A DNA stretch of 64,000 nt from Chloroflexota bacterium. GTDB lineage: Bacteria > Chloroflexota > Anaerolineae > Anaerolineales > Villigracilaceae. The notes beneath the pieces were generated by a model. It was not told the DNA's origin. It made no database searches and saw only the letters and a list, made by a program, of their open reading frames with translations. Shown here piece after piece: positions 1 to 8,457 of the stretch. The position numbers and the translations under genes were made by a program. Positions within the stretch are counted from its first letter, which is position 1; every line of letters starts with the position of its first letter. The stretch covers positions 1 through 64,000 of the forward strand of contig JACRBL010000038.1 of NCBI GenBank assembly GCA_016234485.1, given 5' to 3'.

Positions 1-1
1 A

Positions 2-127
2 GAATTGGCTTGCGCAAACAAACTGCACGACTCGATGGATGAGGTACTGGCTTCTGCCGAATACATGCTGGCACAACAGAATAAACCAACCAGCACTTTC
101 CATTTGTCGTTTTCTAAACTTCTATGA
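2..127 (+). CDS. C-terminal end of an unknown upstream protein (partial)
   Basis: An open frame enters from the left edge and ends at the TGA at 125-127, giving the last 41 residues of a protein (ends FHLSFSKLL). The stop overlaps the ATG of the next gene in an ATGA, so the two are almost certainly co-translated. The tail is polar and helical-looking, with no motif that names a family. Composition is AT-richer than the conserved genes further right, matching the next gene, so both probably belong to one accessory unit whose start lies outside the window. Confidence 0.6.
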   Translation, partial: ELACANKLHDSMDEVLASAEYMLAQQNKPTSTFHLSFSKLL

Positions 128-2700
128 ACGACTACTTAAAAGCATATGGGTTTAAAGCGCTTTGGCCAGACCACATATCAGTAGAGGAGTTGTTTGATTT
201 GATTTCCCCACCACGACAAGATGGCGTCATAGGTTCTTACTGGAGCTTTCTGGATCATTCTTTGATACAAAACCTCAAGGTGCAAGATATCCCCACTGCG
301 CTTAATTGGGTTATCAAATATTCTGCAACACATATGATGCCTGCAACTCCCCTTACCGATTTGACAGACAAGATTATGCTCTTGGGCTGGGAAAACCTGA
401 ACCAACCAGGAATATTACGGCAATTTACACTTGCCGCTTTGGCGAGGATTAAAAACCACTATGGAATTTTTGGCTGGGAATTTACGCAGAGAACGTCGGA
501 TCATGGCCGACCTTCTGACATTATTGAAAAGGATGATGACAAAAGACATGCTCTCGTTCTTGAAATATTTTCAACCAAAAACCAAGTGCCCGTCGATTTT
601 GATTATCTAATATACGGGCATACTCCAATAATTTATCGGAAGGATTTTGACTGGCTAATCAATATTTATTCAACTATAGATGACGCTTCCCAAAAAGCTG
701 TCATTGCTGATTGGCTTAGCAGAATTTGCGACCCCGCCAATTCCAAGCAGACAAACATTTTGTACACTTGGTACCAAACAGATTCGATTTTCAGGGAAAA
801 ATTGAGCGGGTGGTTTGACGCCATCGATTTCGACTCTGAGCAGGCAAAACGGTTGAAACAATGGTACGCAGCCACTCAGGGCGAACCTAAAAAGCCAGTG
901 AAAGTAATTCCATCGCTTGCTGAACGAGTAAAAATTCTCTTAAATAAAAATGAGGAAGGTGACACATCAGCCTGGTGGATATTAAATCGCGACTTGATAA
1001 TAGATGAGGCTACAGCCATGCATGGAAATGAGTTCGAGCAAGATATTACTGAATTGCCTGGCTGGAAAATTTCTGACAATAGCGTTCGTGAAAGGATCGT
1101 TTCGGCAGCAAAAAGATACATTGTTGATGGCGAGCCAAACAATAAAGAATGGATGGGAAAGAATATTATTTATTATCCCGCAACGGCGGGCTATCGAGCA
1201 TTAAGGCTGGTTCTCAAAACAAGTCATGAAGATATCTTGGGATTGGACGCTCAAGCATGGAAAAAATGGGCACCTATTATCTTAGCCTATCCGATGCGAA
1301 GTAGCGAAGAAGCAGACATACTGGATGATACTTTGATAAAAATAGCCCATATTTGCGCCTCTGACGAAATCAATAATTCCCTAGCCTTTTTTATCAAGAA
1401 GGAAAACCGTGTAAATGGTTACATAGGTTCACTTTTGAATCGCCTTAAATCCATTTGGAACGAGAAATATGAGCGCACACTATTGAAGAGCTTGAAATCA
1501 AGAAAGTTGTTACCAAATCTATTCAGAGAAATATTGGTTTTCCTGCTTCAGCACCATTCGATTACTGCTAAAGAACTTGCAATTCGTAAAGCTAGACTGT
1601 ATAAGGCGGGTAATACGAAAGCGGAAAGAGAGATTTCGATCGCTGCTATCCAACTCTATTTAATCTACAGTGATGATTTAAATTGGAACGCTGTTTGGGA
1701 TCTGTTGAGAGATGATTTTGAATTTGCGAATGCTGTAATTACAACTGTAGCCAGCCATCACGAGCCGCAAAAAATGTTCGTTCACCTGACTTACAACCAA
1801 CTCGCTGAACTCTATTTGTTTCTATTAAAACACTATCCGCCCGAGGAAGACCCAAATCATAGTAGCCCAGGATTTCATAACATAACAGATCGAGAAGAGA
1901 TTGGAGAGTGGAGAGATGCTATTCCAAGTTTCATGGCAAACAGTGGATCTCCTGAAGCTTGTGCTATCTTACAAAAATTAACAACCGATTTACCTCATTC
2001 CGAACATCTTCAACACATGCTTTTCAGGGCACAATTTAATATGCGGCAAAAAACATGGATGCCGCTAAACGAAACAGAACTGTTGAATCTGTTCTTAAAA
2101 CCAGAGACAATCCTAATTGAAAGTGGTCAAGATTTATTAGATGCAATTCTTCAATCATTGGAGAATTTGGATTCCCTTTTCCAAGGGGAAACTCCGATGG
2201 CAATTTACTTATGGAACGAACGGAACAACAAGGGCGTAAATTTGTACAGACCAAAAGACGAAAATCGACTTTCAGATTATGTCAAAGCACATTTAGAGAA
2301 AGAATTAAAACAAAAGGGCATTATTGTAAATCGCGAAGTTGAAATTCGACGCGGTGAGGAAACCGACATTCGCGTTGATGCATTAAAGAAAACGACAGAA
2401 AACCACACTTTCGATGTGATAACAGTCATTATTGAAACAAAAGGATGTTGGAACAGAGAACTTACAACTGCAATGAAAACTCAATTGCGAGATAGGTATC
2501 TCAAGAATAACGGCCATAGGTTCGGGCTATATTTAATTGGATGGTTTAAGTGTGGCAAGTGGGATAAAACAGATCACCGTTATAAAGCTTCTCCAAATTA
2601 CAGCCTGAATAAAGCAAAATCAAAATTTGAAAGTCAATCAGCAAGTTTGTGTACAGAAGAAATACTCTTAAAATCGTACATTTTGAACCTGTCAATTTAG
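124..2700 (+). CDS. Large helical protein with C-terminal PD-(D/E)xK-like nuclease motif, unknown function
   Basis: 858 residues. I do not recognise the family. Residues 1 to about 700 look alpha-helical and repeat-like, without Walker or other catalytic motifs. The last ~150 residues hold a restriction-endonuclease-fold signature: a Glu in REVEIR, Asp748 in TDIRVD, then hydrophobic strand VIIETKG with Glu771 and Lys773 (the E-x-K half), followed by a helix with R/K residues. This suggests a nuclease effector, or a degenerate nuclease used for DNA binding. The start overlaps the stop of the preceding partial gene (ATGA), so it is part of an operon. The gene is clearly AT-richer than mutS2, coaBC and other neighbours, and is followed by a duplicated gene scrap, which suggests acquisition. 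A phage-defence role is inference only. Confidence 0.7.
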   Translation: MNDYLKAYGFKALWPDHISVEELFDLISPPRQDGVIGSYWSFLDHSLIQNLKVQDIPTALNWVIKYSATHMMPATPLTDLTDKIMLLGWENLNQPGILRQFTLAALARIKNHYGIFGWEFTQRTSDHGRPSDIIEKDDDKRHALVLEIFSTKNQVPVDFDYLIYGHTPIIYRKDFDWLINIYSTIDDASQKAVIADWLSRICDPANSKQTNILYTWYQTDSIFREKLSGWFDAIDFDSEQAKRLKQWYAATQGEPKKPVKVIPSLAERVKILLNKNEEGDTSAWWILNRDLIIDEATAMHGNEFEQDITELPGWKISDNSVRERIVSAAKRYIVDGEPNNKEWMGKNIIYYPATAGYRALRLVLKTSHEDILGLDAQAWKKWAPIILAYPMRSSEEADILDDTLIKIAHICASDEINNSLAFFIKKENRVNGYIGSLLNRLKSIWNEKYERTLLKSLKSRKLLPNLFREILVFLLQHHSITAKELAIRKARLYKAGNTKAEREISIAAIQLYLIYSDDLNWNAVWDLLRDDFEFANAVITTVASHHEPQKMFVHLTYNQLAELYLFLLKHYPPEEDPNHSSPGFHNITDREEIGEWRDAIPSFMANSGSPEACAILQKLTTDLPHSEHLQHMLFRAQFNMRQKTWMPLNETELLNLFLKPETILIESGQDLLDAILQSLENLDSLFQGETPMAIYLWNERNNKGVNLYRPKDENRLSDYVKAHLEKELKQKGIIVNREVEIRRGEETDIRVDALKKTTENHTFDVITVIIETKGCWNRELTTAMKTQLRDRYLKNNGHRFGLYLIGWFKCGKWDKTDHRYKASPNYSLNKAKSKFESQSASLCTEEILLKSYILNLSI

Positions 2701-2744
2701 AAGACCATCTGCGCCACGCCATCCTCATCCATCCCCACCTCCTC

Positions 2745-2794
2745 CTACCTCACCACCACGGGACGCGTCACTGGCAAGCCGCACGAGATCGAGA
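2745..2794 (+). repeat. 50-bp exact copy of the 5' part of the nitroreductase-like gene
   Basis: These 50 bases are identical to 2990-3039 inside the next gene and would encode YLTTTGRVTGKPHEIE. They sit just after the AT-rich gene and stop where a palindromic element begins at 2798. This is a truncated gene duplicate, probably a scar of the event that placed the AT-rich segment here. The bases between 2701 and 2744 contain no recognisable gene. Confidence 0.8.
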
Positions 2795-2797
2795 CTT

Positions 2798-2870
2798 CTA
2801 ACCTATCCCCCCTGCCCCCTTCCCTGATAGGGAAGGGGGTGACGCTTTAGCGTCGGGGGTTAGGTATAAT
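2798..2870. repeat. Palindromic C/G-rich element ending in TATAAT, copy 1
   Basis: Starts CTAACCTATCCCCC and ends GGGGGTTAGGTATAAT. An inner inverted repeat, CCCCCTTCCC-TGAT-AGGGAAGGGGG, sits inside outer arms CTAACC/GGTTAG. A second copy with the same ends lies at 3302-3368. The TATAAT at its right edge could act as a -10 box for downstream genes. Confidence 0.75.
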
Positions 2871-2933
2871 TTCCTCCGTAGGAAAGCCCTTTAACTCTTC
2901 GTGGCTTGCGTTAAAAATATTTATAGGTGTGCC

Positions 2934-3326
2934 ATGACAACTGACGAAAGTACTTCTCTCCTCGCCAAACTCGCGAACAAAGATTACTGCTACCTCACCA
3001 CCACGGGACGCGTCACTGGCAAGCCGCACGAGATCGAGATCTGGTTCGGCATGATCGGCGAGACGATCTACCTGCTCTCTGGCGGCGGGGATGAATCGGA
3101 TTGGGTGAAGAACATGCGCGTCCAGCCGCAGGTGAAGGTGAGAATTGCCAAGCGGAAGTTCACGGGGCAGGCGCGCTTTGAGTTGGGCGCGGAGGAAGAG
3201 TCTCAGGCGCGGCGTCTGTTGGCGGGCAAGTATCAAGGCTGGCGCGAGGGACGTCCACTCAGCGAGTGGGCGCGGGAGGCGTTGCCCGTGGCGATTCAGA
3301 TCTATCCCCCCGCCCCCCTGCCCTGA
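2934..3326 (+). CDS. Deazaflavin (F420)-dependent nitroreductase family protein
   Basis: 130 residues from the ATG at 2934; an in-frame ATG at 2901 gives a longer form but adds residues unlike the family. The core YCYLTTTGRVTGKPHEIEIWF and the later IYLLSGGGDESDWVKNM and RFTG-like segments match the split-barrel F420/FMN-binding nitroreductase (DDN-like) family, small cytosolic proteins that reduce substrates with a deazaflavin or bind flavin/haem. The last residues (YPPAPLP) and the stop codon are supplied by a palindromic element that has replaced the natural 3' end. No convincing ribosome site is visible. The substrate cannot be told. Confidence 0.75.
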   Translation: MTTDESTSLLAKLANKDYCYLTTTGRVTGKPHEIEIWFGMIGETIYLLSGGGDESDWVKNMRVQPQVKVRIAKRKFTGQARFELGAEEESQARRLLAGKYQGWREGRPLSEWAREALPVAIQIYPPAPLP

Positions 3327-3368
3327 TAGGGAATGGGGAGTCCCGAAGGGACGGGGGTTAGGTATAAT
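3302..3368. repeat. Palindromic C/G-rich element ending in TATAAT, copy 2
   Basis: Same ends as 2798-2870 (CTATCCCCCC at left, GGGGGTTAGGTATAAT at right). It supplies the last codons and stop of the preceding gene and the -10 box of mutS2. Confidence 0.75.
3363..3368 (+). promoter_or_regulatory. -10 box of mutS2, probably leaderless
   Basis: Perfect TATAAT ending 9 bases before the mutS2 ATG at 3378. There is no Shine-Dalgarno sequence between, so transcription would start at or next to the start codon. Confidence 0.55.
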
Positions 3369-3377
3369 TCCGCCGCT

Positions 3378-5864
3378 ATGGATTCAAAAACCCTCTCCGT
3401 CCTTGAATACCCCAAGATCCTCGAGCGCCTCGCGGGCAACTGCGGCTTTTCGGCCTCGGCGGAATTGGCGCGCCAGTTAAAGCCCTCCGTGAATCTCGAA
3501 GAAATCCAACGCCTGCTCGCGGAGACGTCCGAAGCGCGGCTATTGATTACGACCAGCGACGCGACCATCGGCGGCGCGCACGACGTCCGACCCGCGGCGG
3601 TTCTCGCCCAACGCGGCGGCGTGATCGAACCGACCGACATGCTGGATATCAAGTCCACGCTCATTTCGGCGCGCAACCTGAAGAAATTATTCGACAAATC
3701 CACCAAAGGCGAGACGGATGAACCCACCGAGACGAAACCGCGTAGGGGGCCGCGTCCTGCGCCCAAACATTCGTTTCCGCGCTTGACCGAGATCGCGCGC
3801 GGCCTCCCCGAAACCTACGGCCTGGTGGACGCGATCACGCGCACCCTCTCCGACCGCGGCGAAGTGCTGGATTCTGCATCGCCCAAACTCGCCACCCTGC
3901 GCCGCGAGATCCGCGTGGCCCACGACCGATTGATGACGCGCCTGCAACGCTACATCACCGATGCCAGCACCGCTTCGATGTTGCAAGAGTCCATCATCAC
4001 GCAACGCGACGGGCGTTACGTGATTCCCTTGCGGGCGGAGAACAAAGGCAAGATCAAGGCCATCATCCACGACCAGAGTTCCAGCGGCGCGACGCTCTTC
4101 ATCGAGCCGATCCCCATCGTGGAAGCCAACAACGAACTGCGCGAGTTCCAACTCAAAGCACGCGACGAGGAACGCCGCGTTCTGGCCGAACTCAGCGCCG
4201 TCGTCGCCCAACACGCCGACGAGATCATCTGGGGCGTGGAGACTCTCGCGCTGCTCGATCTCGCGTTCGCGAAGGCAAAGTATGCGGAGGAACTCCATGC
4301 GTCGGAGCCAGTGTTTCGGAGTGCAAAGTCTCCGACTTTGCATCCGAAGTCAGAGACTTCGGACTCCGCTCACATCCGTCTCTTCCAAGCCCGCCACCCG
4401 CTCCTCGACCAATCCAGCGTCGTTCCGATAGATTTCGACTTACCAGAAAATACGCGCGCGGTGGTCATCACGGGTCCGAACACGGGCGGCAAAACCGTCG
4501 CGCTGAAAACTGTCGGGCTGATCGTGTTGATGGCGCAATCGGGACTCCACGTCCCCGCCGCGAGCGGCTCGGAGTTGAGTCTCTTTCAGGCCATCTACGC
4601 CGACATCGGCGACGAACAATCCATCCAGCAATCGCTCAGCACATTCAGCGGACACATCACCAACATCATCCGCATCCTGAAGCACGCCGACGGGCGCGCG
4701 CTGGTCATCCTCGACGAACTCGGCGCTGGCACCGATCCGCAGGAGGGCGCGGCCTTGGCGCGCGCCATTTTGTCGCACCTGCTCAAAAAGGGCGTGACGA
4801 CCCTCGTCACCACGCATCACCCCGAACTGAAACAATTCGCGCACGACACCGAGGGGGCCATCAATGCCTCGGTGGAATTCGACGTGAAGACGCTTCGCCC
4901 GACCTACCAACTGACGATCGGCCTCCCTGGCCGCTCGAACGCCATCGCTATCGCCACGCGTCTCGGCCTGGACGCGGAAATTGTCGCGGCCGCCAAAAGC
5001 GAGGTCCACCCCGACGACCTCCGCACCGACAAACTGCTGGACGACATCCGCAAGGAACGCAACCGCTCGTCCCGTGAACGCGACAAGGCCATCAAGGCGC
5101 GTCAGAAAACGGACACGCTCAACGCCGAGTTGCAGAAGCGTCTCGAAAAAATTGAAGATGAACGCCGCGAAGTCTTGGCCCAGGCCCGCGCCGAAGGCGA
5201 ACTCGAAGTGGCCGTGCTAAAGCGCAATCTCGATTCGTTGAGAAGTCAATTGCGGAAGGCGCGTCAACCGCTCGAAGCGTTGAAAGAGATGGAAGAGAAA
5301 GTGGAAGTGATGGAAGCGCGTGTCGAAGAACCCGTCGAACGTCGCATGTCGAAAGTCGAAGCGCAATCGAAAATCGAAAATCCGCAATCTCCAATCCGAT
5401 TGGGCGAGCGCGTTCGCGTCAGCACGTTAAACGCGGAAGGCGTAGTCACCGCTTTGGGGGAGTCGGATGCGGAGGTGCAGGTGGGGAGTCTGCGCGTGCG
5501 GGCGCGTCTCGTTGATTTGGAGAGGAAGGCTGGGGAAGAGTCGAAAGTCAACGAGTCAAAGGTCAAAAGTCCAAAGTCAACCGACCTTCGACCTTCGACC
5601 TTCGACGTGAAACAGTCCCCCGGACTCGAAGTGAGCCTGCGCGGGATGATGGTGGAGGATGCGCTCGATGCGTTGGAGCGTTATCTCGAAAAGGCGTACC
5701 TGGCTGGCCTGCCGTTCGTGCGGATCGTGCACGGCAAGGGGACGGGCAAATTGCGCGCCGCCGTGCGTGACGCGTTGCGCGGACATTCGTACGTGCGCGC
5801 ATTCGAGGAGGCGCATCCCAACGAGGGCGGCGAAGGCGTGACGGTGGCGTTGATCGCGGGGTGA
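3378..5864 (+). CDS. mutS2: Endonuclease MutS2
   Basis: 828 residues from the ATG at 3378 (MDSKTLSVLEYPKILERLA, the usual MutS2 opening). Order: core/lever region, ABC-type ATPase with Walker A GPNTGGKT at residues 366-373 and downstream Walker B-like LVILDELGAGTDPQEG, a long coiled coil (about 540-640), a KOW-like segment, and a C-terminal Smr nuclease domain (SLRGM, HGKGTGKLR). MutS2 acts on recombination intermediates or collided ribosomes; it lacks the mismatch-recognition domain of MutS. The protein has extra, non-family segments: residues about 314-331 come from an in-frame palindrome (4317-4368), and about 657-673 and 721-743 from short-word repeat tracts. A NUDIX gene follows after 6 bases. 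Confidence 0.95.
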   Translation: MDSKTLSVLEYPKILERLAGNCGFSASAELARQLKPSVNLEEIQRLLAETSEARLLITTSDATIGGAHDVRPAAVLAQRGGVIEPTDMLDIKSTLISARNLKKLFDKSTKGETDEPTETKPRRGPRPAPKHSFPRLTEIARGLPETYGLVDAITRTLSDRGEVLDSASPKLATLRREIRVAHDRLMTRLQRYITDASTASMLQESIITQRDGRYVIPLRAENKGKIKAIIHDQSSSGATLFIEPIPIVEANNELREFQLKARDEERRVLAELSAVVAQHADEIIWGVETLALLDLAFAKAKYAEELHASEPVFRSAKSPTLHPKSETSDSAHIRLFQARHPLLDQSSVVPIDFDLPENTRAVVITGPNTGGKTVALKTVGLIVLMAQSGLHVPAASGSELSLFQAIYADIGDEQSIQQSLSTFSGHITNIIRILKHADGRALVILDELGAGTDPQEGAALARAILSHLLKKGVTTLVTTHHPELKQFAHDTEGAINASVEFDVKTLRPTYQLTIGLPGRSNAIAIATRLGLDAEIVAAAKSEVHPDDLRTDKLLDDIRKERNRSSRERDKAIKARQKTDTLNAELQKRLEKIEDERREVLAQARAEGELEVAVLKRNLDSLRSQLRKARQPLEALKEMEEKVEVMEARVEEPVERRMSKVEAQSKIENPQSPIRLGERVRVSTLNAEGVVTALGESDAEVQVGSLRVRARLVDLERKAGEESKVNESKVKSPKSTDLRPSTFDVKQSPGLEVSLRGMMVEDALDALERYLEKAYLAGLPFVRIVHGKGTGKLRAAVRDALRGHSYVRAFEEAHPNEGGEGVTVALIAG
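4317..4368. repeat. Palindromic element inserted in frame in mutS2
   Basis: Begins CGGAGTGCAAAGTC and ends GACTTCGGACTCCG, with nested inverted repeats GCAAAGTC-GACTTTGC and CCGAAGTC-GACTTCGG. It adds about 17 residues (RSAKSPTLHPKSETSDS) to the MutS2 core region without breaking the frame. A related element is in the lut fusion gene at 38656-38716. Confidence 0.75.
5349..5396. repeat. Short-word repeat tract within mutS2 (AATCGAAAATC type)
   Basis: Reiterated words GTCGAAAGTCGAAG, AATCGAAAATCGAAAATC and CAATCTCCAATCC lie in the linker before the KOW-like segment. They encode residues rich in K, E, S and Q that have no counterpart in typical MutS2. Confidence 0.6.
5540..5606. repeat. Short-word repeat tract within mutS2 (GTCAAAGTC / CGACCTTCGACC)
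   Basis: GAGTCGAAAGTCAACGAGTC, then three CGACCTT-type words in a row, just before the Smr domain. This is a second in-frame low-complexity insertion in the same gene. Confidence 0.6.
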
Positions 5865-5870
5865 GCTCCC

Positions 5871-6326
5871 ATGCTCCTTGCCACCCTCTGCTACCTCCAC
5901 CGCGACAACCAGACCCTCATGCTTCACCGCGTTAAAAAAGAGAACGACATGCACGCGGGCAAGTGGAACGGATTGGGCGGAAAATTTGAATCAGGCGAAA
6001 CGCCCGAAGAGTGTGTCATCCGCGAAGTACGCGAAGAATCGGGGCTGGAGATTCGCAACCCAAAACTCGTCGGCCTGCTGATGTTCCCCCACTTCAAAGG
6101 CGACGACTGGTACGTCTTCGTCTTCACCGCCAATGAATTCACGGGCGAGTTGATCGAATCGAACGAGGGACATCTCCAATGGATTCCCGATGCGGAAGTC
6201 GAGTCGCTACCGCTGTGGGAGTCGGATCACGTCTTCCTGCCATGGATCCGCGATGGCAAATTCTTCTCGGCCAAGTTTGTGTATGAGGGGGATGTGATGA
6301 AGGGGCATGAGGTGGTATTTCATTGA
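5871..6326 (+). CDS. NUDIX hydrolase, 8-oxo-dGTP diphosphatase (MTH1-like)
   Basis: 151 residues. The NUDIX box is complete (GG at 36-37 through REVREESGLEI), preceded by KWNGLGGKFESGE, which is characteristic of MutT/MTH1-type enzymes that hydrolyse oxidised purine nucleotides such as 8-oxo-dGTP. The aromatic C-terminal half (FPHFKGDDWYVFVF, PLWESDHVFLPWI) also fits this branch. It starts 6 bases after mutS2, with no Shine-Dalgarno of its own, so it is probably translated by coupling. A genome-maintenance pair with mutS2 is plausible. The exact substrate is inferred. Confidence 0.85.
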   Translation: MLLATLCYLHRDNQTLMLHRVKKENDMHAGKWNGLGGKFESGETPEECVIREVREESGLEIRNPKLVGLLMFPHFKGDDWYVFVFTANEFTGELIESNEGHLQWIPDAEVESLPLWESDHVFLPWIRDGKFFSAKFVYEGDVMKGHEVVFH

Positions 6327-6345
6327 GCCAGAACCCCCATCCCGT

Positions 6346-6381
6346 CCTTCCCCCAAATCGAAGAGCAGATTTGGGGGAAGG
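6346..6381. repeat. Inverted repeat, C-rich/G-rich
   Basis: CCTTCCCCCAAATC and its complement GATTTGGGGGAAGG are separated by 8 bases, directly after the NUDIX gene. It could act as a weak terminator but has no T-run; it resembles the other C/G-rich palindromes of the window. Confidence 0.6.
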
Positions 6382-6436
6382 TGAAGAAGTGATTTGGATG
6401 AAAACAATACTTCGCATTCGAGATGCTGTTTTATGT

Positions 6437-6508
6437 CCTCCCCCATTTCTGCACTTTGAAATGGGGGAGGTGTCCGAAGGACGGAGGGGGTAGGGAGCGG
6501 GTTATAAT
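6437..6508. repeat. C/G-rich palindrome ending in TATAAT before coaBC
   Basis: CCTCCCCCATTTC / GAAATGGGGGAGG pair around 8 bases, followed by a G-rich stretch and GGTTATAAT. The arrangement is the same as at 2798 and 3302: palindrome, G-rich arm, then a -10 box. TATAAT at 6503-6508 ends 6 bases before the coaBC ATG. Confidence 0.65.
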
Positions 6509-6514
6509 CAGCCC

Positions 6515-7726
6515 ATGCCCCCCTTCACAGACAAACACATCCTGCTCGGCGTCACGGGTTCGATCGCGGCCTTCAAAGCCGCCGATCTTGCCTCCAAGCT
6601 CGCGCAGGCGGGCGCGCGGGTGGATGTGATCCTCACCACGGGCGCGGAGAAATTCGTCACGCCGCTCACCTTCCAATCGGTGACAGGTCGCCGCGCCTAC
6701 ACCGAATCCGATCTGTGGGGCGGCGAAGCGCATGTGCTTCACGTCGGGTTGGCGCACACCGCCGACGCGCTCGTCATCGCGCCCTGCACGGCCAACACCC
6801 TCGCCAAACTCGCGCACGGCCTCGCCGACAATCTGCTGACCATCACCGCCCTCGCCAACCGCGCGCCGCTCGTCCTTGCCCCCGCGATGGACGGCGGCAT
6901 GTTCGACGCTCCCGCCACCCAAGCCAATCTCGCGACTCTCATCGAACGCGGCGCGACGGTCATCGGACCCGCGCAAGGACATCTCGCATCAGGCCTGACA
7001 GGCAAGGGACGGATGGTGGAGCCCGCCGAAATCCTCGGCCAACTCCGCCTCGTTCTTGGACGGGGAGGCGCGCTCGCTGGACAATCGGTCGTTGTCTCCG
7101 CTGGCGGAACTCAGGAGCCGCTCGACCCCGTCCGTGTGTTGACGAATCGGTCATCTGGCAAACAGGGATTCGCCCTCGCCCAGGCCGCGCTCGACGCGGG
7201 CGCGCAGGTGACGTTGATCGCCACGCCCACCTCGCTGACTCCGCCCGTCGGCGCGAAAGTCATCCACGTGGAGACGGCGCGCGAAGTGCTCGAGGCTGTG
7301 TTAAAAGAATCTGCCAACGCGGACGCGCTCATCATGGCCGCGGCGGTAGCGGACTTCCGCCCGAAACAGGCCGCCGCGAGTAAAATGAAGAAACGCGACG
7401 GCATTCCGCAGGTGGCGCTCGAAGCGACGGAAGATGTCCTCGAAGCAGTGGCCCGCCAAAAGTCCAGAACGAAGCGACCGAAAGTCGTCGTGGGCTTCGC
7501 GGCCGAATCCCGCGATCTGTTGTCGAATGCGTCCGAAAAATTGAAGTCCAAAAAGTTGGACATGATCGCCGCCAATGACATCTCCGCCGACGACGCGGGT
7601 TTTGGCGTGGACACGAATCGAATCACGTTGTTGTTTGCAAATGGAAAACAGGAAAGCCTGCCGCTGATGAGTAAGATTGAGGTGGCGGAGACCATTGTTG
7701 CGCGCATCGCGGCGCTGGAGACTTAA
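6515..7726 (+). CDS. coaBC: Bifunctional phosphopantothenoylcysteine decarboxylase / phosphopantothenate-cysteine ligase
   Basis: 403 residues. The N-terminal half is the FMN-dependent decarboxylase (CoaC): GVTGSIAAFKA, the catalytic-His segment HVLHVGLA, IAPCTANTLAK and APAMDGGMF. The C-terminal half is the ligase (CoaB), with SAGGTQEPLDPVRVLTNRSSGKQG and MAAAVADFRP. Together they make 4'-phosphopantetheine from phosphopantothenate and cysteine. The substrate-recognition loop reads ASGLTGKGRM, with Ser where several homologues carry Cys. The ATG follows a TATAAT by 6 bases without a ribosome site, so a leaderless mRNA is likely. The stop overlaps the next start (TAATG). It acts downstream of the panB-panE products encoded at 13-15 kb. 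Confidence 0.95.
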   Translation: MPPFTDKHILLGVTGSIAAFKAADLASKLAQAGARVDVILTTGAEKFVTPLTFQSVTGRRAYTESDLWGGEAHVLHVGLAHTADALVIAPCTANTLAKLAHGLADNLLTITALANRAPLVLAPAMDGGMFDAPATQANLATLIERGATVIGPAQGHLASGLTGKGRMVEPAEILGQLRLVLGRGGALAGQSVVVSAGGTQEPLDPVRVLTNRSSGKQGFALAQAALDAGAQVTLIATPTSLTPPVGAKVIHVETAREVLEAVLKESANADALIMAAAVADFRPKQAAASKMKKRDGIPQVALEATEDVLEAVARQKSRTKRPKVVVGFAAESRDLLSNASEKLKSKKLDMIAANDISADDAGFGVDTNRITLLFANGKQESLPLMSKIEVAETIVARIAALET

Positions 7727-8457
7727 TGCGTATTCTCGTCATCTCGGATATTCATGCAAATTATGAAGCGCTCGAAGCAGTGCTCACGGACGCGGGCGCA
7801 GTGGACGCGACCTGGTGCCTCGGCGACATCGTTGGCTACGGCCCCGACCCCAACCTGTGCGTGGAGATTGTGCGCGAACAACCGAACCTGACCTGTCTGC
7901 TCGGCAATCACGATGTCGCGCTGTTGGGACGCATCCCGCTGGCGGCGTTCAACGGGGAGGCGCGTCGCTCGCTCGACTATCAGACGCGCGTGCTCAACGC
8001 GGACAACGTGGATTTTTTACGCTCCCTGCCCGAAACTTCGCTCGTGCGCGGCGAGGTGACGTTGGCGCACGGTTCGCCGCGCGATTCAATTTGGGAGTAT
8101 GTTTTGAATTCACTCACGGCGCGTTTGAATTTCGATTATTTTGAAACGCCATTTTGTTTTGTGGGACACGCGCACGTGCAGGGCTTATTCCAAATGGACG
8201 AGGAGCAAAACCGCATCGTTTCCGAATCGCCGCGCGTGGGCGAACCCTTCGCGATGACGCCGCGCGCCATCCTCAACCCTGGCTCGGTTGGACAGCCTCG
8301 CGACCGCGACGCGCGCGCCGCCTACGCGATCTTCGATCCCGACGCGCGCACGTGGGAACCGCGCCGCGCCGCGTATGATATCGTCGCCGTCCAAAAACGC
8401 ATCCGTGACCTGGGTCTGCCCGAGAAACACGCGGTGCGGATTGGCGAGGGGTGGTAG
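7726..8457 (+). CDS. Calcineurin-like metallophosphoesterase (YfcE/MJ0936-like)
   Basis: 243 residues. The metal-binding motifs are all present: DIHANYEAL, GDIVGYGPDPN, GNHD, HGSP, GHAHVQG and NPGSVGQPRD. This is the single-domain phosphodiesterase layout, a cytosolic enzyme binding two metals whose natural substrate is usually unknown. The start overlaps the coaBC stop by one base, so it is translationally coupled. It ends before a strong terminator at 8500-8538. Confidence 0.85.
   Translation: MRILVISDIHANYEALEAVLTDAGAVDATWCLGDIVGYGPDPNLCVEIVREQPNLTCLLGNHDVALLGRIPLAAFNGEARRSLDYQTRVLNADNVDFLRSLPETSLVRGEVTLAHGSPRDSIWEYVLNSLTARLNFDYFETPFCFVGHAHVQGLFQMDEEQNRIVSESPRVGEPFAMTPRAILNPGSVGQPRDRDARAAYAIFDPDARTWEPRRAAYDIVAVQKRIRDLGLPEKHAVRIGEGW

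Noticed and set aside
6715..7383. 222-codon frame inside coaBC
   Set aside because: Arg/His-rich out-of-frame shadow caused by high GC content.
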